NCBI RefSeq assembly: GCF_037949795.1
Contig: NZ_CP149932.1
Span: 372,001-436,000, forward strand
Reading direction: 5' to 3'
DNA length: 64,000 nucleotides
From: Thioclava sp. GXIMD2076
GTDB lineage: Bacteria > Pseudomonadota > Alphaproteobacteria > Rhodobacterales > Rhodobacteraceae
The translations under genes and the position numbers were made by a program. Of this stretch, positions 63,838 to 64,000 are shown one piece after another. How positions within the stretch are numbered: position 1 is the stretch's first letter; each line of letters opens with the position of its first letter. The notes under the pieces were generated by a model that made no database searches, was not told where the DNA came from, and saw nothing but the letters and a program-made list of their open reading frames with translations.

Positions 63838-64000
63838 ATGATCCGCATCTTCTCTCCCGCCATTCTGGGCCTCGGCGCATTGGCGTTTCTGGCCGCCTGC
63901 GGCACGCCGCAGGAACGCTGCATCGGCCGCTCCACCAAGGAGATTCGCGTGCTCAACGGGCTGCTCGAAGAGGTCAACAGCAACCTCGCGCGCGGCTACG
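63838..64000 (+). CDS. Lipoprotein, partial at window end
   Basis: The first 54 residues of an open frame: signal peptide [22 protein letters not shown] with lipobox LAAC, then a Cys-containing region ([12 protein letters not shown]) and a helical segment. The 3' end lies outside. SD AAAGGAG precedes the ATG. Looks like a Rhodobacteraceae-conserved lipoprotein; no function. Confidence 0.75.
   Translation, partial: MIRIFSPAILGLGALAFLAACGTPQERCIGRSTKEIRVLNGLLEEVNSNLARGY

Overview
The window is chromosomal DNA from an alphaproteobacterium of the Rhodobacterales (Rhodobacter/Paracoccus/Thioclava-like; I cannot fix the genus). Grounds: high-GC coding sequence on both strands; an F0 ATP synthase operon with both b and b' subunits, separate from F1; ethylmalonyl-CoA pathway genes (mch, mcl2, meaB); the order sdhCDAB - mch/mcl2 - mdh - sucCD - sucAB - lpd, which I recall from Rhodobacter sphaeroides; and families typical of the order (GT14/DUF5928-type glycosyltransferase, Hint_2 proteins, FYDLN acid protein). 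I see no insertion sequence, phage gene, CRISPR array, rRNA or tRNA.

Layout. 1-9.7 kb: end of a lytic transglycosylase, HIT protein, GT14-type glycosyltransferase, sulfotransferase, PAP2 phosphatase, adenosine kinase and endonuclease III (overlapping genes), a Hint-domain protein, an AraC-HTH/MGMT fusion, an OmpA-like lipoprotein and a FadR-type regulator. 9.7-12.4 kb: F0 operon atpI-atpB-atpE-b'-b on the minus strand. 12.6-14.2 kb: ArsR regulator, DUF1989 protein and a 56-codon gene. 14.4-35.1 kb: a 20-kb central-carbon block. Succinate dehydrogenase lies on the minus strand with a small lipoprotein inserted between sdhA and sdhB. It is followed by two TM2 proteins, the mcl2-nnrU-DUF1737-mch operon, mdh, and then sucC-sucD-lipoprotein-sucA-sucB-three small membrane proteins-lpd. 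Together these supply succinyl-CoA synthetase, 2-oxoglutarate dehydrogenase E1/E2/E3, malate dehydrogenase and complex II, plus two ethylmalonyl-CoA enzymes that feed glyoxylate- and malate-level intermediates into the cycle.

35.1-38.7 kb: exported intradiol dioxygenase, FYDLN acidic protein, YgjP-like metallopeptidase, GntR regulator and thioesterase. 38.7-46.8 kb: divergent flagellar operons (fliF-fliH-fliN-fliP leftward; fliL-DUF6468-like-MotE-like-motA-large periplasmic protein rightward). 46.8-64 kb: pabB/pabC, AEC transporter, second Hint protein, lepA, copper chaperone, LMW phosphatase and sirtuin head to head, rpmB, a small copper pair including PCu(A)C, meaB, DUF3108 protein, hrpB, DEAD-box helicase, hemF and the start of a lipoprotein.

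The best new signal is regulatory. Two perfect GTGATCAC palindromes spaced exactly 21 bp apart (two helical turns) occur upstream of both sdhC and sucC, with a shared AATTCTTCC element beside one of them. This suggests one unidentified regulator controlling both operons. Other leads are the 768-aa periplasmic protein cotranscribed with motA where no motB is present, three small membrane proteins inside the 2-oxoglutarate dehydrogenase operon, and a sirtuin carrying the Tyr-x-x-Arg desuccinylase signature.
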